Assembly (NCBI RefSeq): GCF_001426925.1
Contig: NZ_LMFR01000020.1
Location: 62,001-126,000 of the forward strand
Direction of reading: 5' to 3'
Length of the DNA stretch: 64,000 nucleotides
From: Microbacterium sp. Root53
Lineage (GTDB): Bacteria > Actinomycetota > Actinomycetes > Actinomycetales > Microbacteriaceae
Position 1 is the stretch's first letter; each line of letters opens with the position of its first letter. Below, piece by piece: positions 1-9,108 of the stretch. The notes under the pieces are model-generated. The model was not told the origin of the DNA. It saw only the letters and a list, made by a program, of their open reading frames with translations, and made no database searches. The translations under genes were made by a program, and so were the position numbers.

Positions 1-1831
1 GCTCGGGGTCGACGAACAGGCCGGCGGCGAAGGACACCAGCAGGTAGCCGTGCGCGACGCGGCCCGGGAAGAACGGATTGGCGGCGGCGGCCTCCTCGTC
101 CATGTGGGCGTAGAACGTGTCGCCCGTGAACTCGGCGAAGTGCTCGATGTCGGCCAGGGTCACCTCGCGCTCGGCCGAGACGACCTGGTCGCCGATCCGC
201 AGCTCCTCGAGCGACTTGCGGAACGGGTGCACCCCGTCGGCGTTGGCGCGCGCTCCGGTGTGCCACACCCCGGTCACGGCCGTGAGCATCTCGGGCGATC
301 CCTGGATGGCTGTGCGCTGCATGTAGTGGAAGACGCTCCGGATGCCGCCCAGCTCCTCGCCGCCGCCCGCGCGGCCCGGGCCGCCGTGCACCAGCATCGG
401 CAGCGGCGAGCCGTGGCCTGTCGACGACCGGGCGTCGTCGCGGTCGAGCAGCAGCATGCGGCCGTTCGCCGACGCCACGCGGCGCGTGAGCCCCGCCACG
501 AAGGCCGGATCCGCCGACGCCACGCTGGTGACCAGCGAGCCGCCGCCGCGCACCACGAGATCGGCGGCCTGCTCGGGCGTCTCGTACGCGATGATCGACG
601 ACACCGGCCCGAACGCCTCGGTGTCGTGCACGCGCTCGGCGAGCGGGTCCGCGAACCGCAGCAGGATGGGGGAGAGGAAGGCGCCCTCGCCCGCCGACCC
701 GCCGTCGGCGTCGCCCACGACGACCTCGCCCCCGCCCTCGATGAGCCTGCGCACCTGACGCAGCACCTCGTCGCGCTGCTCGACCGAGGCGAGCGCGCCC
801 ATCGTCACGCCCTCGGCGCGCGGGTCGCCCACGACGACCTTCTCGTCGATCCGGGCGCGGACCGCGTCGATCACGGCGTCCGCGGTGGCGGCCGGCACGA
901 TCGCGCGGCGGATGGCGGTGCACTTCTGGCCGGCCTTGGCCGTCATCTCCGTCACGAGCTGGCGCACGTACGCGTCGAACTCCGGCGTGCCGGGCGCGGC
1001 ATCCGGGCCCAGCACCGACGCGTTGATCGAGTCGGTCTCGGCGTTGAAGATCACGCCGCCGCGCTGGACCGCATCGTGCCGGCGCAGCGAGTCGGCGGTC
1101 GACGCCGATCCCGTGAACGACACCACGTCGCCCAGGCGCGTGTGCTCGAACAGCTCGCGGACGGATCCCGACACGAGCTGCACGGATCCGGCCGGCAGCA
1201 GGCCCGACTCCACCAGGATCCGCACCAGGTGCTCGGTGACGTACGCGGTCGGGGTGGCGGGCTTGATCACGCTCGGCATGCCGGCGAGGAACGCAGGCGC
1301 GAGCTTCTCCAGCGGGCCCCAGACCGGGAAGTTGAACGCGTTGATCTGCACGGCTACGCCGGGCAGGGTCGTGCGGATGTGGCGGCCGAGGAACGACCCG
1401 TCCTTGGCGAGCACCTCGAGCGGACCGTCGAGCTGGACTGTCGCGTTGGGCAGCTCGCGGCGGCCCTTGCCCGAGTACGTGAACAGCACGCCGATGCCGC
1501 CCTCGACATCGACCCAGGAGTCCGTCTTGGTCGCGCCCGTGCGGTACGACAGGTCGTACAGCTCGTCCTTGCGCTCCTGCAGCGCGAGCGCCATCTTCTT
1601 CAGCAGCACGGCGCGCTGGTGGAACGTCAGGGCCCCGAGGCTCGCCTGACCGACGGTGCGGCCGTGCTCCAGCACGGCGCCGAGGTCCAGGCCCTCGCTC
1701 GAGACCGCCGCGACCACCTCGCCCGTCGAGGCGTCCCGCACCTCGGCGCCGGCGGCGCCCTCGGCGGGGCTCCACCAGCCGTCCTGCACGTAGCTCTGCA
1801 GCATCCGGGTCGCGGTCGTCGAAGCGCTCAT
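1..1831 (-). CDS. paaZ: Phenylacetate degradation bifunctional protein PaaZ (3' end outside window)
   Basis: PaaZ hydrolyses the ring-opened oxepin-CoA of aerobic phenylacetate breakdown and oxidises the resulting semialdehyde with NADP+. About 610 N-terminal residues are present and the frame runs off the window's left edge. The first ~520 residues are an aldehyde dehydrogenase domain with the nucleophile in KAGQKCTAIRR (Cys304) and the general-base Glu in FNAETDS (Glu265). A MaoC-type hot-dog hydratase domain then begins, with FTGDTFYAHMDEEAA and RVAHGYLL. This two-domain order is specific to PaaZ. The ATG overlaps the stop of the upstream dehydrogenase gene (ATGA), so it is the third gene of a coupled operon read leftwards. 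Confidence 0.93.
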   Translation of the reverse strand, partial: MSASTTATRMLQSYVQDGWWSPAEGAAGAEVRDASTGEVVAAVSSEGLDLGAVLEHGRTVGQASLGALTFHQRAVLLKKMALALQERKDELYDLSYRTGATKTDSWVDVEGGIGVLFTYSGKGRRELPNATVQLDGPLEVLAKDGSFLGRHIRTTLPGVAVQINAFNFPVWGPLEKLAPAFLAGMPSVIKPATPTAYVTEHLVRILVESGLLPAGSVQLVSGSVRELFEHTRLGDVVSFTGSASTADSLRRHDAVQRGGVIFNAETDSINASVLGPDAAPGTPEFDAYVRQLVTEMTAKAGQKCTAIRRAIVPAATADAVIDAVRARIDEKVVVGDPRAEGVTMGALASVEQRDEVLRQVRRLIEGGGEVVVGDADGGSAGEGAFLSPILLRFADPLAERVHDTEAFGPVSSIIAYETPEQAADLVVRGGGSLVTSVASADPAFVAGLTRRVASANGRMLLLDRDDARSSTGHGSPLPMLVHGGPGRAGGGEELGGIRSVFHYMQRTAIQGSPEMLTAVTGVWHTGARANADGVHPFRKSLEELRIGDQVVSAEREVTLADIEHFAEFTGDTFYAHMDEEAAAANPFFPGRVAHGYLLVSFAAGLFVDPE

Positions 1832-2715
1832 CGTGTCGTCTCCTTCGCGGCGGCGTCGCCGCCCTCGGTCCAGTCGTAGAACCCTCGTCCGGCCTTGCGG
1901 CCGATCCTGCCCTCGGCGACCATGTCGCGCAGCAGCCGGGGCGGGGCGAAGCGGGGGCCGAGCTCGCGCTCGAGCTGCTCGGCGATGCCGAGCCGCACGT
2001 CGAGGCCCACGATGTCGGTCGTGCGCAGCGGCCCGGTCGGGTGGCGGTAGCCGAGCTCCATGGCGAGGTCGATGTCGGCGGGGCTCGCCACGCCCTCCTC
2101 GACCATGCGGATGGCCTCCAGCGCGATCGCGACGCCGAGGCGGCTCGACGCGAAGCCGGGGGAGTCGGTCACCGTGATGGGCGTCTTGCCGAGGGCCTCG
2201 ATCCAGCTGCGCGCCGCCTCGGGGAGCTCGGGCGCGGTCTGCGCGCCGACCACGATCTCGACCAGAGACGACGCCGGCACCGGGTTGAAGAAGTGCAGGC
2301 CGATCAGGCGCTCGGGGCGCTCCAGGCCGTCGCTCAGGCGCGCGAGCGGGATTGACGACGTGTTCGAGGCGAGGACGGCGTCGGCCGCGAGCACGGCCTC
2401 GACGCGCGCAAGCGCCTCGAGCTTGAGATCGAGATCCTCCGGCACCGCCTCGATCACCAGCCCGTGGGCCGCGAAGGCGGCCGCGTCGGTCGTCACCGTG
2501 AGCCGGTCGCGCAGCTCCGCGGCGTTGCCGTCGAACCCGCGCGCGATGGAGCGGTCGATGCTCTCCTCGATCCGGGCGCGGGCGGCGTCCGCGGCGTCGA
2601 GGTCGCGCTCGACCACGGTGACGTCGGAGCCGGCGAGCAGGAAGGCGTGCGCGATCCCGCCGCCCATGCGGCCGCCGCCGAGCACGCCCACGCGGGCGGG
2701 GGTGTGAGGGGTCAT
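1828..2715 (-). CDS. paaH: 3-hydroxyacyl-CoA dehydrogenase (PaaH-type)
   Basis: NAD-dependent oxidation of a 3-hydroxyacyl-CoA, in this context probably 3-hydroxyadipyl-CoA in the lower phenylacetate pathway. The 295 residues begin with a Rossmann fold (VGVLGGGRMGGG, residues 9-20). The catalytic dyad is His141 in GLHFFNPVP and Glu153 in SLVEIV, followed by the all-helical C-terminal domain. This is the usual single-module length; E. coli PaaH is a longer, duplicated form. The ATG at 2715 overlaps the stop of the hydratase gene by four bases (ATGA), and its own stop overlaps paaZ in the same way. A 3-hydroxybutyryl-CoA dehydrogenase role is possible on sequence alone; the paaZ neighbour favours PaaH. 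Confidence 0.85.
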   Translation of the reverse strand: MTPHTPARVGVLGGGRMGGGIAHAFLLAGSDVTVVERDLDAADAARARIEESIDRSIARGFDGNAAELRDRLTVTTDAAAFAAHGLVIEAVPEDLDLKLEALARVEAVLAADAVLASNTSSIPLARLSDGLERPERLIGLHFFNPVPASSLVEIVVGAQTAPELPEAARSWIEALGKTPITVTDSPGFASSRLGVAIALEAIRMVEEGVASPADIDLAMELGYRHPTGPLRTTDIVGLDVRLGIAEQLERELGPRFAPPRLLRDMVAEGRIGRKAGRGFYDWTEGGDAAAKETTR

Positions 2716-3452
2716 CGGGCCTTCTTCCTCTCGAGGAACGCGGTCATCCGGCGCTCCTTCTCGGGGCTCTCGAACAGCACGGCCTGCTCCTCGAGGTCGA
2801 TGTCGGGGTGCGCCTCGCGCGGGGCGAGCAGCGCGCGCTTGGTGGCCTGCGTCGCGGCGGGGTCGAGCGCGGCGATCCGCCGGGCGATGCCCTCCGCCTC
2901 GGCCATCGCCTCGGTCGGCTCCGCCACGCGCGTCACCAGTCCCGCCGCGAGCGCCTCGTCGGCGTCGAGCACGCGTCCCGTGAGCAGGATCTCGGCGGCG
3001 AGCGGCTCGCCGACGATCTCCCGCAGGCGCCAGGTCGCGCCGGCCGCCGCGATGATGCCGAGTCCGGTCTCGGGGTTGCCGATCTTGAGCGAGGGCGTTC
3101 CGATCCGGATGTCCGCGGCGTACGCGAGCTCGGCTCCGCCGCCGAGCGCATAGCCGTCGATCACCGCGATCACGGGCATGGGCAGCCGCCGGATGCGCTC
3201 GAAGCATCGCGTGTTGATGCCGGCGCGGGCGTCGGCGGCGCGGCGCCCGCGCAGCTGCGCGATGTCGGCGCCGGCCGCGAACGTCCCGCCCGCTCCCGTG
3301 AGGATGAGCGTGCGCGGCTCGTCCTCCAGCGCCTCGCACAGCGCGTGCAGCGCGTCGACGAGGTCCTGGTCGATCGCGTTGCGCTTCTCGGGACGGTCGA
3401 GCGTCGCGGTCACGTGCGTGTCGTGCCGCTGGATGCGCAGGGTCTCGCTCAC
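2712..3452 (-). CDS. Enoyl-CoA hydratase/isomerase, phenylacetate operon
   Basis: Crotonase-fold enzyme of 246 residues, close to the family norm. The oxyanion-hole segments are GTFAAGADI (57-64) and DGYALGGG (99-106). Both catalytic glutamates are present: Glu108 in GGGAELAY and Glu128 in NPETGLGII, which points to a hydratase. It is the first gene of the leftward operon and begins about 50 bases downstream of the PaaR-like operator. By context it is PaaF (2,3-dehydroadipyl-CoA hydratase) or PaaG (ring epoxide isomerase). The intact second glutamate slightly favours PaaF, but I cannot separate the two by eye. Confidence 0.82.
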   Translation of the reverse strand: MSETLRIQRHDTHVTATLDRPEKRNAIDQDLVDALHALCEALEDEPRTLILTGAGGTFAAGADIAQLRGRRAADARAGINTRCFERIRRLPMPVIAVIDGYALGGGAELAYAADIRIGTPSLKIGNPETGLGIIAAAGATWRLREIVGEPLAAEILLTGRVLDADEALAAGLVTRVAEPTEAMAEAEGIARRIAALDPAATQATKRALLAPREAHPDIDLEEQAVLFESPEKERRMTAFLERKKAR

Positions 3453-3503
3453 CCCGTGACCTCCTCGTCGCGCGGGCCGCCGCGTCGTCGCGGAGGCGAA
3501 TTC

Positions 3504-3523
3504 CTGACCGAACGGTCGGTGAT
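3504..3523. promoter_or_regulatory. PaaR-type operator
   Basis: The stretch contains ACCG-AA-CG-GT-CGGT (3507-3520), an exact match to the ACCGNNCGNNCGGT core reported for PaaR, the TetR-family phenylacetyl-CoA-responsive repressor of Corynebacterium. It lies between the paa operon and the divergent TetR gene, about 52 bases upstream of the hydratase start, where a repressor would block the leftward promoter. Confidence 0.65.
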
Positions 3524-3592
3524 GAAGTCAGGATAGGCGGCAAGGGGCGCGCGCCGCAAACGGCGCGCCCGTCATCCCGCTGAGCCCGGCCC

Positions 3593-3598
3593 TACGCT
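3593..3598 (+). promoter_or_regulatory. -10 element of the TetR gene
   Basis: TACGCT ends 7 bases before the ATG at 3606, so transcription would start at or within a base or two of the start codon (leaderless). No clear -35 is visible. Confidence 0.4.
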
Positions 3599-3605
3599 GG
3601 AAGCC

Positions 3606-4166
3606 ATGAGCACCTCGCGCGCCGGCCGCCCCAAGGCGTCCTCGCGCGAGACGCTCGCCGAGGCCGCGAGCGAGCTGTTCCTCGAGAAGGGCTACGACGC
3701 CACGTCGATCGCCGACATCGCCGCGCGTGCGGGCGTGAGCCGGTCGAGCTTCTTCAACTACGTCGATTCCAAGGGCGCGCTGCTGTGGGGCGGGCTGGAC
3801 GAGCGGCTCGACGCGCTCGAATCCGATCTCGACGAGCACGGGGTGCGCGACGCGGTGCGCCGGGTGGCCGTGGGTCTCGCGCCCGACGCGCTGGCGCTCG
3901 CGTTCGCGAACGCCGAGGCGATGGGGCTCGTCGCCGAGCTGGAGCGCGAGGCCGCGCTGCGGCGCGCCCGCATCGGCCGGGCCGTGTCCCGCGCGCTGCG
4001 GCGCCGGGGGCTCGATCCGCTCGCGGCCGACGTCGCGGGCGCCGCGTACGGCGGCGCCGTGCTCGCGGCCGTGGAGCGCTGGGCCCTCGCGGGCCCGGGG
4101 CGCAGCGATCTCGAGGCCACGCTCGACGCCGCCCTCGCGGCGATCGCGAGCATCCCGGTCGACTGA
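3606..4166 (+). CDS. TetR-family transcriptional regulator
   Basis: 186-residue regulator. Residues ~8-58 form a TetR helix-turn-helix domain (TLAEAASELFLEKGYDATS, then DIAARAGVSRSSFFNYVDSK). The C-terminal half is an Ala-rich helical ligand domain with no diagnostic motif. It is divergent from the paa operon across a PaaR-like operator, which makes it the natural candidate for the local repressor sensing phenylacetyl-CoA. The only other neighbour is lipA, convergent and 22 bases away. I infer a PaaR role from position and operator only. Confidence 0.8.
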   Translation: MSTSRAGRPKASSRETLAEAASELFLEKGYDATSIADIAARAGVSRSSFFNYVDSKGALLWGGLDERLDALESDLDEHGVRDAVRRVAVGLAPDALALAFANAEAMGLVAELEREAALRRARIGRAVSRALRRRGLDPLAADVAGAAYGGAVLAAVERWALAGPGRSDLEATLDAALAAIASIPVD

Positions 4167-4188
4167 GCGCGGCCCCTCGTGAGAGGGA

Positions 4189-5181
4189 TCAGACCGCCTG
4201 CAGGAAGCCGCCGTCGACGTCCGCGGCGATGTGCGCCAGGTGCGGCGGGATCTCGCGGCCCTTCGACAGCATCGACTGCGCCCACAGGCGCCCGGCGCGG
4301 TACGACGAGCGCACGAGCGGGCCGGCGAGCACGCCGAGGAACCCGATGCACTCGGCCTCGGCCTTGAACTCGATGAACTCCTGCGGCTTGACGTAGCGCG
4401 CGACCGGCAGGTGGCGGGGCGTCGGACGCAGGTACTGCGTGATCGTGATGATGTCGCACCCTGCGTCGTGCAGATCCTGCAGCGCCTCGATGACCTCCTC
4501 CGGCTCCTCGCCCATGCCGAGGATGAGGTTCGACTTCGTGATGAGCCCGGCGCGGTGCGCCTGCGTGATCACGTCGAGCGAGCGCTCGTAGCGGAAGGCG
4601 GGGCGGATGCGCTTGAAGATCCGCGGCACGGTCTCGACGTTGTGCGCGAACACCTCGGGACGCGCCTCGAAGATCTGGCCCAGGAACGCCGGGTCGGCGT
4701 TGTGCTCGTTCGCCAGCAGCTCGACACCCGTGTTCGGGTTCAGCTCGTGGATCTTCCGCACGGTCTCGGCGTTCAGCCAGGCGCCCGTGTCGGGCAGGTC
4801 GTCGCGCGCGACGCTCGTGACGGTCGCGTAGCGCAGGCCCATGCGCTGCACGCTCTCGGCCACGCGACGCGGCTCGTCCGTGTCGTAGTCCGCGGGCTTG
4901 CCCGTGTCGATCTGGCAGAAGTCGCATCGGCGCGTGCACTGCGAACCGCCGATGAGGAAGGTCGCCTCCTTGTCCTCCCAGCACTCGTAGATGTTGGGGC
5001 AGCCGGCCTCCTGGCAGACCGTGTGCAGGTCCTCGCCCTTCACGAGCGACTTCAGCGCCGTGTACTCCGGGCCCATCTTGGCCTTGGTCTTGATCCACTC
5101 GGGCTTGCGCTCGATCGGGGTCTGCGCGTTGCGCACCTCGAGGCGCAGCAGCTTGCGGCCCTCGGGCACGGCGGCGCTCAC
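4189..5181 (-). CDS. lipA: Lipoyl synthase
   Basis: Radical SAM enzyme that inserts two sulfurs into the octanoyl chain on lipoyl-dependent complexes. In the 330 residues both [4Fe-4S] sites are intact: the auxiliary cluster at Cys56, Cys61 and Cys67 ([12 protein letters not shown]) and the radical SAM CX3CX2C at Cys82, Cys86 and Cys89 (CTRRCDFC). The GTG start at 5181 overlaps the lipB stop (GTGA) and gives the usual N-terminus ([15 protein letters not shown]). It is the second gene of the lipB-lipA operon, so transfer of octanoate and its sulfuration are coupled. Confidence 0.96.
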   Translation of the reverse strand: MSAAVPEGRKLLRLEVRNAQTPIERKPEWIKTKAKMGPEYTALKSLVKGEDLHTVCQEAGCPNIYECWEDKEATFLIGGSQCTRRCDFCQIDTGKPADYDTDEPRRVAESVQRMGLRYATVTSVARDDLPDTGAWLNAETVRKIHELNPNTGVELLANEHNADPAFLGQIFEARPEVFAHNVETVPRIFKRIRPAFRYERSLDVITQAHRAGLITKSNLILGMGEEPEEVIEALQDLHDAGCDIITITQYLRPTPRHLPVARYVKPQEFIEFKAEAECIGFLGVLAGPLVRSSYRAGRLWAQSMLSKGREIPPHLAHIAADVDGGFLQAV

Positions 5182-5843
5182 GCGGCGACCTCCGCCCCGG
5201 TCGCGGCCGCGGCGCGGGCGAACTCCGCCACGAAGGCGGCCGACACGACGTCGACGACGTCGCGCGGCGCGATCCTCTCGCCGCGCACCTCGCTCACCGA
5301 CGTGACGCCGGCGTCCGCGATGCCGCACGGCACGATGCCGTCGAACCCGTCGAATGCGTTGTCGCAGTTGAGCGCGAAGCCGTGCATCGTGACGCCGGCC
5401 TGCACGCGCACGCCGATGGCTGCGATCTTGGCGGGGGAGCCGATCACCGGCTGCACCCACACGCCGCTGCGCCCGTCGACCTGCATGCCCTTCACTCCGA
5501 GCTCGGAGAGCGCCGCGATCAGCGCGCGCTCGAGTCGGCGGACGTGGCCGACGGTGTCCTTCGAGTCGCGCAGCCTCACGATCGGATAGCCGACCAGCTG
5601 ACCCGGGCCGTGCCACGTGATGCGCCCGCCGCGGTCCACCTTCACGACCGGGGTGCCGTCCTTCGGCATGTCCTCCGGCTGCGTGCGCACGCCCGCCGTG
5701 TACACGGCCTCGTGCTCGAGCAGCAGCAGCGTGTCGGGCCGCGCGCCCGAGAGCACGTCGGCGTGGACGCTGCGCTGCAGGTCCCAGCCCTCCAGATAGG
5801 GCACGTAGGCCGGTGCGAGGCCGACCTGGACGACGTCGAGCAT
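5178..5843 (-). CDS. lipB: Octanoyltransferase
   Basis: Moves the octanoyl group from acyl carrier protein to the lipoyl domains of 2-oxoacid dehydrogenases and the glycine cleavage H protein, the first step of lipoate synthesis. The 221 residues carry the family signature [17 protein letters not shown] (71-87). The catalytic Lys is Lys139 in [10 protein letters not shown] and the acyl-accepting Cys is Cys173 in [10 protein letters not shown] ribosome site (GGGAGGAC) lies just upstream of the ATG. First gene of lipB-lipA; an inverted repeat about 35 bases upstream may regulate it. Confidence 0.95.
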   Translation of the reverse strand: MLDVVQVGLAPAYVPYLEGWDLQRSVHADVLSGARPDTLLLLEHEAVYTAGVRTQPEDMPKDGTPVVKVDRGGRITWHGPGQLVGYPIVRLRDSKDTVGHVRRLERALIAALSELGVKGMQVDGRSGVWVQPVIGSPAKIAAIGVRVQAGVTMHGFALNCDNAFDGFDGIVPCGIADAGVTSVSEVRGERIAPRDVVDVVSAAFVAEFARAAAATGAEVAA

Positions 5844-5877
5844 CGGAAGTCCTCCCTGAGGCTCGTGGCCTCGGATA

Positions 5878-5894
5878 GTTGGATCGCGTCCAAC
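5878..5894. promoter_or_regulatory. Inverted repeat upstream of lipB
   Basis: GTTGGA-TCGCG-TCCAAC: perfect 6-bp arms with a 5-bp spacer, AT-richer than its surroundings, in the divergent lipB/ffh interval. It looks like a dimeric repressor site for lipBA, but I know of no matching regulator motif. The following CAATACC could contribute to a leftward promoter. Confidence 0.35.
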
Positions 5895-5946
5895 AATACC
5901 CCCGGGGGTCCGAGGCGGCGTCGAGGGCGGGCGGGGTCCGCGCCGG

Positions 5947-5952
5947 TAGAAT
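5947..5952 (+). promoter_or_regulatory. -10 element of ffh
   Basis: TAGAAT lies 10 bases before the ATG at 5963, predicting a 5' untranslated region of only about 4-5 bases. No convincing -35. Confidence 0.45.
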
Positions 5953-5962
5953 CTTCAGCATC

Positions 5963-7510
5963 ATGGCTACCTTCGGCACGCTCTCCGACCGGCTCACAGA
6001 GACCTTCCGCAACCTCCGCACGAAGGGCAAGCTCTCGCCGGCCGACGTCGACGGCACCGTCCGCGAGATCCGGCGCGCGCTGCTCGACGCGGACGTCGCG
6101 CTCACGGTCGTCAAGGACTTCACCGCCAAGGTGCGCGAGCGCGCGCTGGGCGACGAGGTCAACAAGGCCCTCAACCCGGCCCAGCAGGTCGTGCAGATCG
6201 TCAACGAGGAGCTGGTCGGCATCCTGGGCGGGCAGCAGCGCCGCCTCCAGTTCGCCAAGACCCCGCCGACCGTCATCATGCTCGCCGGTCTGCAGGGTTC
6301 CGGTAAGACGACGTTCGCCGGCAAGCTCGCGCGCATGCTCGAGAAGGACGGGCACACCCCGCTCCTGGTCGCCGCGGACCTGCAGCGCCCCAACGCCGTG
6401 AACCAGCTGCAGGTGGTCGCGGAGCGCGCCGGTGCCGCGATCTACGCCCCCGAGCCGGGCAACGGCGTCGGCGACCCCGTGCGGGTCGCGCGCGACGGCG
6501 TCGAGTACGCCAAGCAGAAGCTGCACGACGTCGTCATCATCGACACCGCCGGCCGCCTCGGCGTCGACGCCGAGCTCATGAAGCAGGCCGCCGACATCCG
6601 CCGGGTGACGAACCCCGACGAGGTGCTGTTCGTCATCGACGCGATGATCGGTCAGGACGCCGTGAACACGGCCAAGGCCTTCCAGGAGGGCGTCGACTTC
6701 ACGGGCGTCGTGCTGTCGAAGCTCGACGGCGACGCGCGCGGCGGCGCCGCGCTGTCGGTCGCATCGGTCACGGGCCGCCCGATCATCTTCGCCTCCACGG
6801 GCGAGGGACTCGAGGACGTCGAGCCGTTCCACCCGGACCGCATGGCGAGCCGCATCCTCGACCTGGGCGACATCCTGACCCTGATCGAGCAGGCGCAGCA
6901 GGCCTTCGACGAGGAGCAGGCGGCGAAGGTCGCCGAGAAGTTCGCGAAGGACCAGTTCACGCTGGACGACTTCCTCGAGCAGATGCAGCAGCTGAAGAAG
7001 ATGGGCTCGATGAAGAAGATGCTCGGCATGCTGCCGGGCATGGGCCAGATGAAGCAGCAGCTCGACGACTTCGACGAGCGCGAGATCGACCGCACCGAGG
7101 CGATCATCCGCTCGATGACGCCGGCGGAGCGCCAGAACACCAAGATCCTCAACGGCTCGCGCCGCGCCCGCATCGCGCGCGGATCGGGCATGACCGTGAC
7201 GGATGTCAACCAGCTCGTCAACCGCTTCGAGCAGGCGTCCAAGATGATGAAGACCGTCGCGCGCGGCGGCATGCCGAACATCCCCGGCATGGGCCCCGTG
7301 CCCGGCATGGGCCGCCCCGGCGGCTCGTCGAAGCGCGGCAAGCAGGCCAAGAAGGGCGGCTCGCGCTCGGGCAACCCGGCCAAGCGCGCGGCCGAGAACG
7401 CCGGCCTCGCGGCGCAGCAGCCCACCGGCTCGGGCTTCGGCCTGGGCGGCGCCCCCAAGCCGAGCGAGGCGGATCTCGCGGAGATCCAGAAGCTCTTCGG
7501 AAGGAACTGA
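5963..7510 (+). CDS. ffh: Signal recognition particle protein Ffh
   Basis: SRP GTPase that binds signal sequences on ribosomes together with SRP RNA and docks with FtsY at the membrane. In 515 residues: the N domain (1-~90), the G domain with P-loop GLQGSGKTT (109-117), [19 protein letters not shown] and [10 protein letters not shown], then a methionine-rich M domain ([18 protein letters not shown]) with the RNA-binding SxRxRIARGSG region. A Gly/Lys/Ala-rich tail of about 60 residues follows. The ATG at 5963 gives the normal N-terminus; an in-frame ATG at 5879 lies upstream of the -10 and is rejected. A strong terminator follows. Confidence 0.97.
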   Translation: MATFGTLSDRLTETFRNLRTKGKLSPADVDGTVREIRRALLDADVALTVVKDFTAKVRERALGDEVNKALNPAQQVVQIVNEELVGILGGQQRRLQFAKTPPTVIMLAGLQGSGKTTFAGKLARMLEKDGHTPLLVAADLQRPNAVNQLQVVAERAGAAIYAPEPGNGVGDPVRVARDGVEYAKQKLHDVVIIDTAGRLGVDAELMKQAADIRRVTNPDEVLFVIDAMIGQDAVNTAKAFQEGVDFTGVVLSKLDGDARGGAALSVASVTGRPIIFASTGEGLEDVEPFHPDRMASRILDLGDILTLIEQAQQAFDEEQAAKVAEKFAKDQFTLDDFLEQMQQLKKMGSMKKMLGMLPGMGQMKQQLDDFDEREIDRTEAIIRSMTPAERQNTKILNGSRRARIARGSGMTVTDVNQLVNRFEQASKMMKTVARGGMPNIPGMGPVPGMGRPGGSSKRGKQAKKGGSRSGNPAKRAAENAGLAAQQPTGSGFGLGGAPKPSEADLAEIQKLFGRN

Positions 7511-7516
7511 CACGCC

Positions 7517-7550
7517 GAACGGCCCCGGGGACGGATCCCCGGGGCCGTTC
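7517..7550. terminator. Bidirectional terminator, ffh / glpK
   Basis: Perfect 14-bp inverted repeat (GAACGGCCCCGGGG, six-base loop ACGGAT, then its complement) between the convergent ends of ffh and glpK. The T tract is weak, as usual in such DNA. Confidence 0.85.
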
Positions 7551-7567
7551 GTCCCCCTCCCCGCGGG

Positions 7568-9082
7568 TCAGCGCACGTCGTCGTCGACCCAGTCCATGGC
7601 CTTCGTGACGGCCTTGCGCCACAGGCGCAGCTGGCGGTCGCGCTCGGCGGCCTCCATCGACGGCTCCCAGCGCTTGTCCTCCTGCCAGTTGGCGCGGAGG
7701 TCGTCGAGGCCCGCCCAGAAGCCGACCGCGAGCCCGGCGGCGTAGGCCGCGCCGAGCGCCGTCGTCTCGGCCACCACGGGGCGCACCACCGGCACGCCCA
7801 GCACGTCGGCCTGGAACTGCATCAGCGCGTCGTTGGCGACCATGCCGCCGTCGACCTTGAGCTCGGTCAGGTCGACGCCCGCGTCGGCGTTGACCGCGTC
7901 GAGCACGTCGCGCGTCTGGTACGCGACGGCCTCGAGCGCCGCCCGGGCGATGTGGCCCTTGTTCGCGTAGCGGGTGAGGCCCACGATCGCGCCGCGCGCC
8001 TCCGGGCGCCAGTACGGGGCGAACAGGCCCGAGAACGCCGGGACGATGTACACGCCGCCGTTGTCCTCGACCGACTTGGCGAGCTCCTCGACCTCCGGGG
8101 CCGATCCGATCAGCCCGAGCTGGTCGCGCAGCCACTGGATCAGCGATCCGGTGACGGCGATCGACCCCTCCAGCGCGTAGTGCGTCGGCTGGTCGCCGAG
8201 CTTGTAGCCGACGGTCGTCAGCAGCCCGTTCTTCGAGTGGACGATCTCCTCGCCCGTGTTGAAGATCAGGAAGCAGCCCGTGCCGTAGGTGTTCTTGCTC
8301 TCGCCGGTGTCGAACGCCGCCTGGCCGAAGGTCGCGGCCTGCTGGTCGCCCAGGATGCCCGCGATGGGCGTCTCGCGCAGCAGCGACGAGCTCTCGGCCG
8401 TGCCGTACACCTCGGACGAGGAGCGGATCTCGGGCATCATCGAGCGCGGCACGCCGAACACCTCGAGGATGTCGTCGCGCCACTCGAGCGTCTCGAGGTC
8501 CATGAACAGCGTGCGCGACGCGTTCGTGACGTCCGTGGCGTGCACGCCGCCGTCGACGCCGCCCGTGAGGTTCCACAGCACCCAGCAGTCGGTCGTGCCG
8601 AACATCAGCTGGCCGGCCTCGGCCTTCTCGCGCGCACCCTCGACGTTCTCGAGGATCCACGCGATCTTGGTGCCGGAGAAGTACGTCGCGAGCGGCAGGC
8701 CCACGATGTCCTTGAAGCGGTCGCCTCCGCCGTCCGCCGCGAGGCGGTCGACGATGCCCTGCGTGCGCGTGTCCTGCCAGACGATCGCGTTGTACACCGG
8801 CTTGCCGGTGGTGCGGTCCCACACCACCGCGGTCTCGCGCTGGTTGGTGATGCCGACCGCGGCGATGTCGTGGCGGGTCAGATCGGCCTTCGCGAGCGCG
8901 ACGCCGATCACCTCCTGCACGTTGCGCCAGATCTCCAGCGGGTCGTGCTCGACCCAGCCGGGCTGGGGCAGGATCTGCTCGTGCTCCTTCTGCCCGACCG
9001 AGACGATCGAGCCCTTCTTGTCGAAGACGATGGCGCGACTCGACGTCGTGCCCTGGTCGATCGCGATGATGTAGTCAGCCAT
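7568..9082 (-). CDS. glpK: Glycerol kinase
   Basis: Phosphorylates glycerol with ATP to sn-glycerol 3-phosphate. 504 residues, the standard FGGY-kinase length. The N-terminal phosphate-binding motif is [16 protein letters not shown] (6-21); [18 protein letters not shown] and the C-terminal [19 protein letters not shown] nucleotide segment are all present. The ATG at 9082 has a good ribosome site (GAAGGAG). It lies 26 bases downstream of glpF, so import and trapping of glycerol are co-transcribed. GlpK is usually under feedback and catabolite control; nothing in the DNA shows how here. Confidence 0.96.
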   Translation of the reverse strand: MADYIIAIDQGTTSSRAIVFDKKGSIVSVGQKEHEQILPQPGWVEHDPLEIWRNVQEVIGVALAKADLTRHDIAAVGITNQRETAVVWDRTTGKPVYNAIVWQDTRTQGIVDRLAADGGGDRFKDIVGLPLATYFSGTKIAWILENVEGAREKAEAGQLMFGTTDCWVLWNLTGGVDGGVHATDVTNASRTLFMDLETLEWRDDILEVFGVPRSMMPEIRSSSEVYGTAESSSLLRETPIAGILGDQQAATFGQAAFDTGESKNTYGTGCFLIFNTGEEIVHSKNGLLTTVGYKLGDQPTHYALEGSIAVTGSLIQWLRDQLGLIGSAPEVEELAKSVEDNGGVYIVPAFSGLFAPYWRPEARGAIVGLTRYANKGHIARAALEAVAYQTRDVLDAVNADAGVDLTELKVDGGMVANDALMQFQADVLGVPVVRPVVAETTALGAAYAAGLAVGFWAGLDDLRANWQEDKRWEPSMEAAERDRQLRLWRKAVTKAMDWVDDDVR

Positions 9083-9108
9083 GGGATTCTCCTTCGAATG
9101 GGCGGCGT

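Noticed and set aside
50..1879. 609-codon rightward frame over paaZ
   Set aside because: Opposite frame carries intact PaaZ motifs; this one has none.
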